DNA of 6,227 nt from an uncultured Collinsella sp. (lineage in GTDB: Bacteria > Actinomycetota > Coriobacteriia > Coriobacteriales > Coriobacteriaceae). A model generated the notes under the pieces. It ran no database searches, was not told where the DNA came from, and saw only the letters and a program-made list of their open reading frames with translations. Shown piece by piece: positions 1 to 5,628 of this stretch; positions within the stretch are counted from its first letter, which is position 1; every line of letters starts with the position of its first letter. The stretch covers positions 1 through 6,227 of the forward strand of contig CATXML010000078.1 in NCBI GenBank assembly GCA_958372035.1. Direction: 5' to 3'. The position numbers and the translations under genes are program-made.

Positions 1-1227
1 AAGGTTCTCGACGCCCAGCCAGGTGAGCAGCGGCTGCGCGCAGTGGTGACCGGCGCGGATGCAGACGCCGTCCATGTCCATGATGCTCGCGACGTCGTGC
101 GGGTGGATGCCCTTGACATTAAAGCTCACGACGCCGTGGTGGTTATCCCAATAGATGGAGCCGATGATCTGGACAAAGTCGAGCTGCATGAGCTCGCCCA
201 TCAGGTAGTGGACGAGTGCCTGCTCGCGTGCCTGGATGTTTTCGTAGCCCACCGTGTTGACGAGGTAGTCAAGCGCTGCGCCCGTGGCGTAGATGCCGGC
301 GGCGTCCTGCGTGCCGGCCTCGAACTTCTCGGGGACGGGCGCCCAGACGGCGTCCTGCTCGGTGACCGAATCGATCATCTCGCCGCCGGTGAGCATGGGC
401 GGCGTGGCGTTGAGCAGGTCCATCTTGCCCCACAGCACGCCGATGCCCATGGGGCCCATGGCCTTGTGCGCGCTAAAGGCAAAGAAGTCGGCGCCCAGAT
501 CGGCTACGTTGACCGGCATATGTGGCAGCGACTGCGCGCCGTCGACGACCAGATAGCCGCCATACTTGTGCACGAGCTTGCCGAGGTTCTTGACCGGGTT
601 CTCGACGCCCAGCACGTTAGAGACCTGACCTACGGCCAGAATCTTGGTCTTGGGACCCACCTTGGCAAGCACTTCCTCGGTGGTGAGCTGGCCGGTCTTG
701 GTGGGGTAGAGGTAGACGAGCTTGGCACCGGTCTCGCGGCAGACCTGCTGCCACGGGATCAGGTTGGAGTGGTGCTCCATGATGGTGATGACGACCTCGT
801 CGCCGGGCTCCAGCACCGTGGGTGCGAAGCTCTTGGCGACCAGGTTGAGCGACTCGCTGGTGTTGCGGGTGAAGACGACTTCGTTGGCCTGGGCGGCGCC
901 GATGAGGTCGGCGATCTGCTGGCGGACCTTGGCGATGGCGTCGGTGGCCTCGACAGACAGCGAGTACAGGCCACGCAGGGGGTTGGCGTTCATGCGCTGG
1001 TAGAAATCGCGCTCGGCGTCGAGCACGCAAGCGGGGCGCTGTGCGGTGGCAGCGCTATCGAGGAAGGCGATCTCGGGATGCTGCTGGAACAGCGGGAACT
1101 GGCCCTTGTAGGGGTTAGTCTCGATGTCCACGGTGGGCCAGCCGCGCGAAGCCTCGTCGCTGGCGTCGAGCACCATAGGCTCCGGTGCGGTGCAGGTATC
1201 GCATTTAACGTGCTCGGTGTCGATCAT
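1..1227 (-). CDS. sufS: SufS cysteine desulfurase, 3' end cut by window edge
   Basis: This is a PLP-dependent group II cysteine desulfurase, which converts L-cysteine to L-alanine and holds the sulfur as a persulfide for the SufBCD scaffold. The first 409 residues are visible. Seen: MEHHSN (150-155) with the PLP-stacking His152, DGAQS (229-233) with the PLP-binding Asp229, the Schiff-base lysine Lys255 in SAHK, and the catalytic Cys396 in RAGHHCAQPL. By comparison with E. coli SufS (406 aa) only about the last 35-45 residues are missing. The start at 1227 overlaps the sufD stop (ATGA) and has GAGGAG 5 nt upstream, so it is well supported. That start gives about 29 residues before the region matching the E. 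coli start, including Cys9-x-x-Cys12, which is unusual. It is the last visible gene of the suf operon; SufU or SufE is expected downstream, outside the window. Identity is very secure; only the role of the extension is unclear. Confidence 0.96.
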   Translation of the reverse strand, partial: MIDTEHVKCDTCTAPEPMVLDASDEASRGWPTVDIETNPYKGQFPLFQQHPEIAFLDSAATAQRPACVLDAERDFYQRMNANPLRGLYSLSVEATDAIAKVRQQIADLIGAAQANEVVFTRNTSESLNLVAKSFAPTVLEPGDEVVITIMEHHSNLIPWQQVCRETGAKLVYLYPTKTGQLTTEEVLAKVGPKTKILAVGQVSNVLGVENPVKNLGKLVHKYGGYLVVDGAQSLPHMPVNVADLGADFFAFSAHKAMGPMGIGVLWGKMDLLNATPPMLTGGEMIDSVTEQDAVWAPVPEKFEAGTQDAAGIYATGAALDYLVNTVGYENIQAREQALVHYLMGELMQLDFVQIIGSIYWDNHHGVVSFNVKGIHPHDVASIMDMDGVCIRAGHHCAQPLLTWLGVENL

Positions 1228-2495
1228 GCGAGCTCCTCTTCAAAGTTATCGATCAGGTTGTTGCCCAGGCGGACGACGGCAGCGCGGGTGCGCTCATCGG
1301 TTGCGGAAAGCGCGGCGTCCTCCAGCTTGGCGCGGATGAACAGATCCTCGGCGGCGTTTTGGTCAAGGCCGCGGCAGGCGAGGTAGAACAGCTGCTCGTC
1401 GCGGACGTGGCCGATGGTGGCGCCGTGGTTGCCGGCGACGTCGTCCTCGTCGCACAGGATGACGGGGACAGTCTTGTTATCGACGCCCTTGTTGGCCAGC
1501 AACACGGTCTCGCGCTCGGTGCCGACGGCACCCTTGCAGCCGTGCACGAGGTCGATGGTGCCGCGGTAGACCTTCTTGGACGTGCCGGTCAGCACGCCGT
1601 TGGCGTCGATCTCGCACTCGGTCTTGCGGCCGCGATGGCGCAGCTCGTAGTTAAAGTCGCGCACCTGTTCGCGGGCGCCCAAGTAGTCGGTATCGATGGT
1701 CACCTTGGCGGTGTCGCCCAGCAGGTCGCCGGCAAGGCCGGTGGCGCTGGCGCCGGCACCCAGGACGGTGTGCTGCACGTTGACGCGCGCGCCCTCGTCC
1801 AGGAACAGACCGGTGTCGTCGAGTGCGATCCAGCTGTCGTCGAGCGTCTGCGTGCAGGTCACGTTGACGGTGGCGTACTCGTGGGCGCACACGCGCAGCG
1901 CGGAACCCACGACGCCTTCGCCGGCAACGGGGGAGTCCAGGGCGATCTGCAGGTCGAGCGTCGACTGGGGACGGGCGACGACGTCGATGGCGGCGATGGC
2001 GGCCGCAGCGTCGACGCCACTCACGCGCACGGTAACCGTGGCGTGCTGGTATGCGGGCGCATCGATGACGATGCGCTTGGTGGTGTGGTCGGCCAGGTAG
2101 GTGTAGGCGGCTTCGCCCATGCCGGTCTCGAAGGCCTCGGCAGGGGAGAGCTCTTCCTCGAGCTTGATGGCGCCGGCCTGGTAGACAGAGGTGGCGGGCA
2201 CGTCGAGCTCGGTCTCGGGCGTGATGCGGGCGCGGTCGGCGGCGTCGCCGGGGGCAGCGGCACGGCGCTCGGGGAAGCGCTCGGCCATGGCTTCCATGGC
2301 GGCGTCGAAGGCGTCGGCCGAGCCGGCAAACTGCTCGTCCAGGCCTTCGACCTCAACGGCCTCGGCGGGAGCGGTGGCAAGCTCGTCGGAAAGCTCGAGC
2401 TTGGTCTGGTTCATCTTGAGCCAGCCCCAAGTGGCAGCAGGCATCGCATTAACTTGCTCGAGCGTGGTAGCAGCGGTGTTGGTTTCCTGTTTCAT
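1224..2495 (-). CDS. sufD: SufD, Fe-S scaffold complex subunit
   Basis: SufD is the non-ATPase partner of SufB in the cytosolic SufBC2D scaffold, which builds Fe-S clusters and is linked to iron entry. The protein is 423 aa, the usual size. Residues 1 to about 110 are Ala/Glu-rich and probably helical, the middle is the repetitive beta-helix core, and the last 70 residues carry the family signature NHGATIGHVRDEQLFYLACRG-like segment. His357 in NHGATIG corresponds to the conserved His360 of E. coli SufD, placed at the SufB-SufD interface. The start at 2495 overlaps the sufB TAA by one base (TAATG), with AAGGAG about 10 nt upstream inside sufB. The stop overlaps the sufS start. The paralogue SufB next door shares the C-terminal HEATIG-type segment, but this protein has the shorter, more divergent SufD form and sits in the usual order, so the assignment is firm. 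Confidence 0.94.
   Translation of the reverse strand: MKQETNTAATTLEQVNAMPAATWGWLKMNQTKLELSDELATAPAEAVEVEGLDEQFAGSADAFDAAMEAMAERFPERRAAAPGDAADRARITPETELDVPATSVYQAGAIKLEEELSPAEAFETGMGEAAYTYLADHTTKRIVIDAPAYQHATVTVRVSGVDAAAAIAAIDVVARPQSTLDLQIALDSPVAGEGVVGSALRVCAHEYATVNVTCTQTLDDSWIALDDTGLFLDEGARVNVQHTVLGAGASATGLAGDLLGDTAKVTIDTDYLGAREQVRDFNYELRHRGRKTECEIDANGVLTGTSKKVYRGTIDLVHGCKGAVGTERETVLLANKGVDNKTVPVILCDEDDVAGNHGATIGHVRDEQLFYLACRGLDQNAAEDLFIRAKLEDAALSATDERTRAAVVRLGNNLIDNFEEELA
1233..1238 (-). promoter_or_regulatory. Ribosome binding site of sufS, inside the end of sufD
   Basis: Reading the minus strand, GAGGAG ends 5 nt before the ATG at 1227. It lies within the last codons of sufD (Glu-Glu region). 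It supports the upstream start over the in-frame Met18 (codon at 1174-1176), so the CxxC-containing N-terminus is probably translated. Together with the ATGA overlap it suggests translational coupling of sufD and sufS. Confidence 0.7.
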
Positions 2496-3907
2496 TATCC
2501 GATCGCTCCTTCCATCTCGAGCTTGATCAGGTTGTTCATCTCGACGGCGTACTCCAGCGGCAGCTCTTTGGAGACCGGGTTGGCAAAGCCGTTGACGATC
2601 ATGGTGCGGGCCTCTTCCTCCGAGATACCGCGGCTCATCAGGTAGAACACCTTGTCGTCGCCGATGCGGCCGATGGTGGCCTCGTGGCCGATATCGACGT
2701 TCTTGGCGCGGATGTCCATGGCGGGGATGGTATCGGAGCGGCTCTGGTCGTCGAGCATCAGTGACTGGCAGCTCACGGTTGCCTTGGAACCCTCGGCCTT
2801 GGGCGTGGCCACGATGGAGCTGCGGAAGGTCTGGATGCCGCCGCTCTTGGAGATGCCCTTGGTTTCGACGGTCGCCGAGGTCTCGGGGGCGTTAAGCACG
2901 ACCTTGCAGCCGGTGTCGAGGTTCTGCCCGGCGCCGGCAAAGGTGATGCCGGTAAAGCTCGAGCGGGCGCGGCGGCCGTTGAGCACGCTCATGGGGTAGA
3001 GGTAGCCCACGTGGCTGCCGAAGGAGCCGCTGATCCACTCGATGTCGCCGTCCTCGTCCACGCGCGCACGCTTGGTGTTGAGGTTGTACATGTTCTTGGA
3101 CCAGTTCTCGATGGTCGAGTAGCGCAGGTGCGCACGCTTGCCCACAAAGAGCTCGACGGCACCGGCGTGGAGGTTGGCCACGTTGTATTTGGGCGCGGAG
3201 CAGCCCTCGATAAAGTGCAGGTCGGCGTCGTCCTCGACGATGATGAGCGTGTGCTCAAACTGGCCGGCGCCCTTGGCGTTGAGGCGGAAGTAGCTCTGCA
3301 GCGGAAAATCGAGCTTGGTGCCCTTGGGCACGTAGACAAACGAGCCGCCCGACCATACGGCGCCGTGCAGGGCCGCAAACTTGTGGTCGGTGGGCGGGAT
3401 AAGCGTCATAAACTTCTCGTGGATGAGCGGCTCCCACTGCGGATCGTGCAGGGCCTCTTCGATGCCGGAGTAGACGATACCCATCTTGGACGCGGTGTCC
3501 TGCATATTGTGGTAGACCAGCTCGGAGTCGTACTGCGCGCCGACGCCTGCCAGGTAGCTGCGCTCGGCCTCGGGGATGCCCAAGCGCTCAAAGGTGTTCT
3601 TGATGTCGTCGGGCACCGACTCCCAGTCGTGCTTTTGGTCGGTGTTGGGCTTGACGTAGGTGACGATGTTGTCCATGTCCAGGCCCTCGATGGAGGGGCC
3701 CCACGTCGGATCGGGGAAACGATTGAAGATCTCGAGGGACTTGAGGCGCAAGTCGAGCATCCACTGCGGCTCGTCCTTCTTGGCGCTGATCTCGCGCACG
3801 ATGTCGGGCGTGATGCCGGCGTCGAGGCGCTCGAATCCCTCCTCGCCATAGGTGAAGTCGTAGAGGCTGCGGTCGATGTCCGCGACCTCGGTGCGGTTCT
3901 TGGTCAT
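2495..3907 (-). CDS. sufB: SufB, Fe-S cluster scaffold protein
   Basis: SufB is the main scaffold subunit of SufBC2D, on which the nascent cluster is assembled with sulfur from SufS and ATP hydrolysis by SufC. The protein is 470 aa, close to the Gram-positive form (E. coli about 495). Seen: an N-terminal region with DPTWGPSIEGLDMDNIV near 66-82, VPKGTKLDFPLQSYFRLNAK (193-212), EGCSAP with Cys236, SFTGITFAGAGQNLDTGCK in the core, and a C-terminal HEATIGRIGDDKVFYLMSRG with His408-Glu409, matching the functional His433-Glu434 of E. coli. Ser389 (DDQSRSDTIP) occupies the place of E. coli Cys405; several Gram-positive SufB proteins share this. The start at 3907 has AGGGG 7 nt upstream. It lies 12 nt behind sufC and overlaps sufD by one base, so co-transcription is almost certain. 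Confidence 0.97.
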   Translation of the reverse strand: MTKNRTEVADIDRSLYDFTYGEEGFERLDAGITPDIVREISAKKDEPQWMLDLRLKSLEIFNRFPDPTWGPSIEGLDMDNIVTYVKPNTDQKHDWESVPDDIKNTFERLGIPEAERSYLAGVGAQYDSELVYHNMQDTASKMGIVYSGIEEALHDPQWEPLIHEKFMTLIPPTDHKFAALHGAVWSGGSFVYVPKGTKLDFPLQSYFRLNAKGAGQFEHTLIIVEDDADLHFIEGCSAPKYNVANLHAGAVELFVGKRAHLRYSTIENWSKNMYNLNTKRARVDEDGDIEWISGSFGSHVGYLYPMSVLNGRRARSSFTGITFAGAGQNLDTGCKVVLNAPETSATVETKGISKSGGIQTFRSSIVATPKAEGSKATVSCQSLMLDDQSRSDTIPAMDIRAKNVDIGHEATIGRIGDDKVFYLMSRGISEEEARTMIVNGFANPVSKELPLEYAVEMNNLIKLEMEGAIG

Positions 3908-3919
3908 TGCGTCGCCCCT

Positions 3920-4720
3920 TTACGCCTGCTGCTCGGCAGCGGCGACCTCGGCCTGGGCACGCTGCTCGGCGGCCTCACGCTCGAAGGCCTCAAAACCGTT
4001 CTTGTCGATCCAGGGGATCAGCGAAGCGTCGTCCTCGCGCACGATGTGGCCCTTGACCATAACGTGGACGCGGTCGACATCCAGGTGCTCCAGGATGCGC
4101 GTGTTGTGCGTGATGATGAGCATGGAGCCGTCGCAGCTCTTGCGGTAGGCGTCCATGCCGTGGCTGACGGTGGAAAGCGCGTCGACGTCCAAACCCGAGT
4201 CGGTCTCATCCAGGATGGCGAGCTTGGGCTGCAGCAGCAGGAGCTGGAGCATCTCGACCTTCTTCTTCTCGCCGCCCGAGAAGCCCACGCCCAGCTCACG
4301 GTTGAGGTAGGCGGTGTCCATGTTGAGCTCGGTCGCGAGCTCCTTCACGCGGCGGCGGAACTCCTTGCCCTTCATCTCCAGGCCGGGGCGGCCGGCGATG
4401 CTGGCGCGCAAAAAGCTCGACAGCGGCATGCCCGGGATCTCGACCGGGGCCTGGAAGCTCAGGAACAGGCCGGCGCGCGAACGCTTGTCGGTGGTGAGCT
4501 CGGTGATGTCCTGGCCGTCAAAGACGATGCGGCCGTCCTGCACGGTGTAGACGGGGTCGCCCATGACCAGGTGGCCGAGGGTGGACTTGCCGGCGCCGTT
4601 GGGGCCCATCAGCACATGGGTCTCGCCGGCGGCGACGTTGAGGTTGACGTTGTGGAGGATGGTCTTCTCGTCCACGGAGGCGGTCAGACCTTCGATGGAA
4701 AGCAGCGGATTTGCGCTCAT
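3920..4720 (-). CDS. sufC: SufC, ABC-type ATPase of the Fe-S assembly complex
   Basis: SufC is the cytosolic ATPase of the SufBC2D scaffold; it resembles an ABC transporter nucleotide-binding domain but has no membrane partner. With the start at 4720 the protein is 266 aa. Seen: Walker A GPNGAGKST (39-47), Q-loop Gln90 in SFQAPVEIPG, signature FSGGEKKK (147-154), Walker B LAILDETDSGLD (167-178) with Asp171 and the catalytic Glu172, and H-loop His205 in IITHN. The SFQ.P.EIPG and SGGEKK(K/R) segments are characteristic of SufC rather than of transporters. The last 20 or so residues form an Ala/Glu/Gln-rich tail beyond the usual end, making it slightly longer than the typical 250 aa. An in-frame ATG at 4750 would add 10 residues but has no ribosome site, whereas 4720 has GAGGGA just upstream. 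It is the first gene of the operon. Confidence 0.96.
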   Translation of the reverse strand: MSANPLLSIEGLTASVDEKTILHNVNLNVAAGETHVLMGPNGAGKSTLGHLVMGDPVYTVQDGRIVFDGQDITELTTDKRSRAGLFLSFQAPVEIPGMPLSSFLRASIAGRPGLEMKGKEFRRRVKELATELNMDTAYLNRELGVGFSGGEKKKVEMLQLLLLQPKLAILDETDSGLDVDALSTVSHGMDAYRKSCDGSMLIITHNTRILEHLDVDRVHVMVKGHIVREDDASLIPWIDKNGFEAFEREAAEQRAQAEVAAAEQQA

Positions 4721-4724
4721 GCTG

Positions 4725-4730
4725 TCCCTC
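4725..4730 (-). promoter_or_regulatory. Ribosome binding site deciding the sufC start
   Basis: On the minus strand GAGGGA ends 4 nt before the ATG at 4720. The sequence in front of the alternative in-frame ATG at 4750 (TTTAGTACACCT) has no purine-rich element. This favours the 266-residue form of SufC. Confidence 0.65.
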
Positions 4731-4739
4731 TCTGTATAT

Positions 4740-4759
4740 GGTGTACTCATAGGTGTACT
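4740..4759. repeat. Two direct copies of GGTGTACT, 12-bp period
   Basis: GGTGTACT occurs at 4740-4747 and again at 4752-4759, separated by CATA. The copies lie between the proposed suf -10 element and the sufC ribosome site, so they would be in the untranslated leader (AGTACACC twice on the sense strand). The second upstream ATG, at 4750, sits between them. The repeat is exact over 8 bp. A role as an operator or leader element is possible but unproven. Confidence 0.6.
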
Positions 4760-4784
4760 AAACCCTAGGAATCTTCTCGGAATA

Positions 4785-4812
4785 AAGTTACTATGGGTTC
4801 GGCGTTAGTCAA
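4785..4812 (-). promoter_or_regulatory. Probable promoter of sufCBDS
   Basis: On the minus strand a -35 element TTGACT (4807-4812, five of six matches to TTGACA) is followed after 16 bp by TAACTT (4785-4790, three of six matches to TATAAT). The -35 is good and the -10 weak, as in regulated promoters. A start about 7 nt further on would give a leader of about 55-60 nt. The -35 directly abuts the IscR-like dyad (4-nt gap), which fits regulation by the divergent Rrf2 protein. Assigned by eye only. Confidence 0.5.
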
Positions 4813-4816
4813 GGGA

Positions 4817-4841
4817 AAACCCGACTAATCCACTCGAGTTT
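4817..4841. promoter_or_regulatory. IscR type-1-like operator (25-bp dyad)
   Basis: The stretch is an imperfect palindrome centred on 4829, with half-sites AAACCCGACTA and, on the other strand, AAACTCGAGTG (8 of 11 identical). Compared position by position with the E. coli IscR type-1 consensus as I remember it (half-site ATASYYGACTR, centre WWW, then the mirror half-site), 21 of 25 positions agree. It lies between the divergent suf operon and the IscR-like gene, 4 nt upstream of the suf -35. Type-1 sites are bound by the cluster-loaded form of IscR. The sequence match is direct; the binding is inferred. Confidence 0.6.
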
Positions 4842-4850
4842 TCTAGATGT

Positions 4851-4879
4851 GGGACAAATTCATCGGTTATGTTTGTCCC
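4851..4879. promoter_or_regulatory. Inverted repeat GGGACAAA-N13-TTTGTCCC before the regulator gene
   Basis: There is a perfect 8-bp inverted repeat, with arms at 4851-4858 and 4872-4879, 21 bp between arm centres (two helical turns). It ends 21 nt before the ATG of the Rrf2/IscR gene. No T-run follows on either strand, so it does not look like a terminator. It does not resemble the 25-bp dyad beside it. It could be an operator for a second regulator, a second type of site for the same regulator, or a leader hairpin. Confidence 0.5.
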
Positions 4880-4888
4880 CAGCGTTAT

Positions 4889-4895
4889 GGGAGGG
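4889..4895 (+). promoter_or_regulatory. Ribosome binding site deciding the Rrf2/IscR start
   Basis: GGGAGGG ends 5 nt before the ATG at 4901. An earlier in-frame ATG at 4847 has no such element and would translate through the inverted repeat, so the start is set at 4901, where the protein begins with the family-typical MLISSKGRYALR. Confidence 0.8.
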
Positions 4896-4900
4896 TAGGT

Positions 4901-5332
4901 ATGCTCATTTCTTCTAAGGGCCGCTATGCCCTCCGGCTGATGATCTATATCGCAGCGCTTGGTGACGTCGAGGGCAAAATCGCCCTGCGCGAGGTCGCCG
5001 ACCGCGAGCATATCTCGCAAAAGTATTTGGAGCAGCTGGTCCGTCCGCTCATGAAGGCGGGCCTGCTTAAGAGCGTGCGCGGCAAGGGCGGCGGCTACAT
5101 GATGGCCAAGGACCCGGCCGAGGTGCGCGCCGGCGACATCCTGCGCGCCGTCGAGGGCAGCACGGCTCCGGTGGCGTGCGATGGCATCGATAACAGCTGC
5201 ACCCGCAGCGATTTGTGCTCGACCGTCAAGTTCTGGCGCGGTCTGGACGACGTGATCGAAAAGTACGTCGACGGCGTGACGTTGGCCGACCTAGCAGCCG
5301 TCCCCGAGATCAACTTTGACATTAAGCTGTAG
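4901..5332 (+). CDS. iscR: Rrf2/IscR-family Fe-S-sensing transcriptional regulator
   Basis: A 143-aa cytosolic DNA-binding protein of the Rrf2 family, divergent from sufCBDS and most likely the regulator of that operon and of itself. Seen: the family start SSKGRYALRLM (4-14), a winged helix-turn-helix with ISQKYLEQL (38-46) as recognition helix, including Glu44 that aligns with IscR Glu43, the wing SVRGKGGGY (58-66), and three cysteines Cys93, Cys100 and Cys106 (CX6CX5C) where E. coli IscR has Cys92, Cys98 and Cys104. The residue matching the fourth ligand His107 of E. coli is Val109, so the last ligand is unclear. The three cysteines argue for Fe-S sensing and against CymR, which lacks them. 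A 25-bp IscR-like dyad lies in front of it. GC is about 68%, as in suf, unlike the genes that follow. The symbol is by analogy. Confidence 0.88.
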   Translation: MLISSKGRYALRLMIYIAALGDVEGKIALREVADREHISQKYLEQLVRPLMKAGLLKSVRGKGGGYMMAKDPAEVRAGDILRAVEGSTAPVACDGIDNSCTRSDLCSTVKFWRGLDDVIEKYVDGVTLADLAAVPEINFDIKL

Positions 5333-5340
5333 GGCTGAAG

Positions 5341-5628
5341 ATGGTATCTCTCGACAAGGTGTACAAGCAAATTGAGATTTTTGCTCGGGAATGTGACGCC
5401 GAGAGGGTTGTGCTGTTTGGTTCTCGTGCCCGCGGTGACAACTTGCCTAAGAGCGATATTGATATTGCTGTAGCAGGTTGCCGGGATTTCGACCGTTTCT
5501 CATATCTGATAGAGGAGCGTCTTGATACTCTTTTAGATATAGACGTCGTCAATCTGGATGAGTCCTTATCGCAGCAATTGCTCGATGAAATTGCCAGGGA
5601 TGGTGTGATTCTGTATGAAAAAATATGA
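5341..5628 (+). CDS. Minimal nucleotidyltransferase (MNT), probable antitoxin
   Basis: A 95-aa stand-alone nucleotidyltransferase domain of the DNA polymerase beta type. Seen: VVLFGSRARG (23-32) with the GSxAxG motif, SDIDIA (38-43) with metal-binding Asp39 and Asp41, and a third acidic residue, probably Asp68, in LDIDVVNL. The set is complete, so the domain should be active. Members paired with HEPN proteins act as antitoxins, in the studied MntA-HepT case by adding AMP units to a tyrosine of the toxin. The gene begins 8 nt after the regulator stop, with a weak TAGGG about 6 nt upstream, and overlaps the partner by 14 nt. GC falls to about 45-48% exactly here, suggesting acquisition. No promoter of its own is evident, so it may be read from the regulator promoter. 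The family is firm; antitoxin function is inferred. Confidence 0.88.
   Translation: MVSLDKVYKQIEIFARECDAERVVLFGSRARGDNLPKSDIDIAVAGCRDFDRFSYLIEERLDTLLDIDVVNLDESLSQQLLDEIARDGVILYEKI

Noticed and set aside
43..1386. Long plus-strand open frame of 447 codons opposite sufS and the end of sufD
   Set aside because: It is the antisense shadow of high-GC coding sequence: low-complexity Val/Asp/Gly/Leu-rich protein, no domain recognised, and the opposite strand encodes SufS with all catalytic residues.
1359..2645. Plus-strand open frame of 428 codons opposite sufD
   Set aside because: Gly/Val/Asp-rich antisense frame produced by codon bias; no recognisable motif and fully covered by sufD and the end of sufB.
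4721..4750. SufC start at the upstream ATG (4750)
   Set aside because: No ribosome site precedes it, the extra 10 residues lie before the normal SufC start, and GAGGGA is well placed for 4720.
3011..4768. Plus-strand open frame of 585 codons opposite sufB and sufC
   Set aside because: Impressive length but again compositionally biased antisense of GC-rich genes, spanning the sufB-sufC junction and the promoter side; the sense frames are secure.
4821..4849. Plus-strand promoter for the regulator, CCGACT-17-TAGATG
   Set aside because: Only three of six matches in each element and the -35 lies inside the dyad. A regulator promoter must exist in this region, but I cannot place it with confidence.
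4847..4900. Regulator start at the upstream ATG (4847)
   Set aside because: It would add 18 residues not typical of the family, encoded across the inverted repeat, without a ribosome site; GGGAGGG supports 4901.
4805..5020. Minus-strand open frame of 71 codons over the divergent region and regulator 5' end
   Set aside because: Overlaps the promoter and operator region and the well-supported regulator gene; no ribosome site or known domain.
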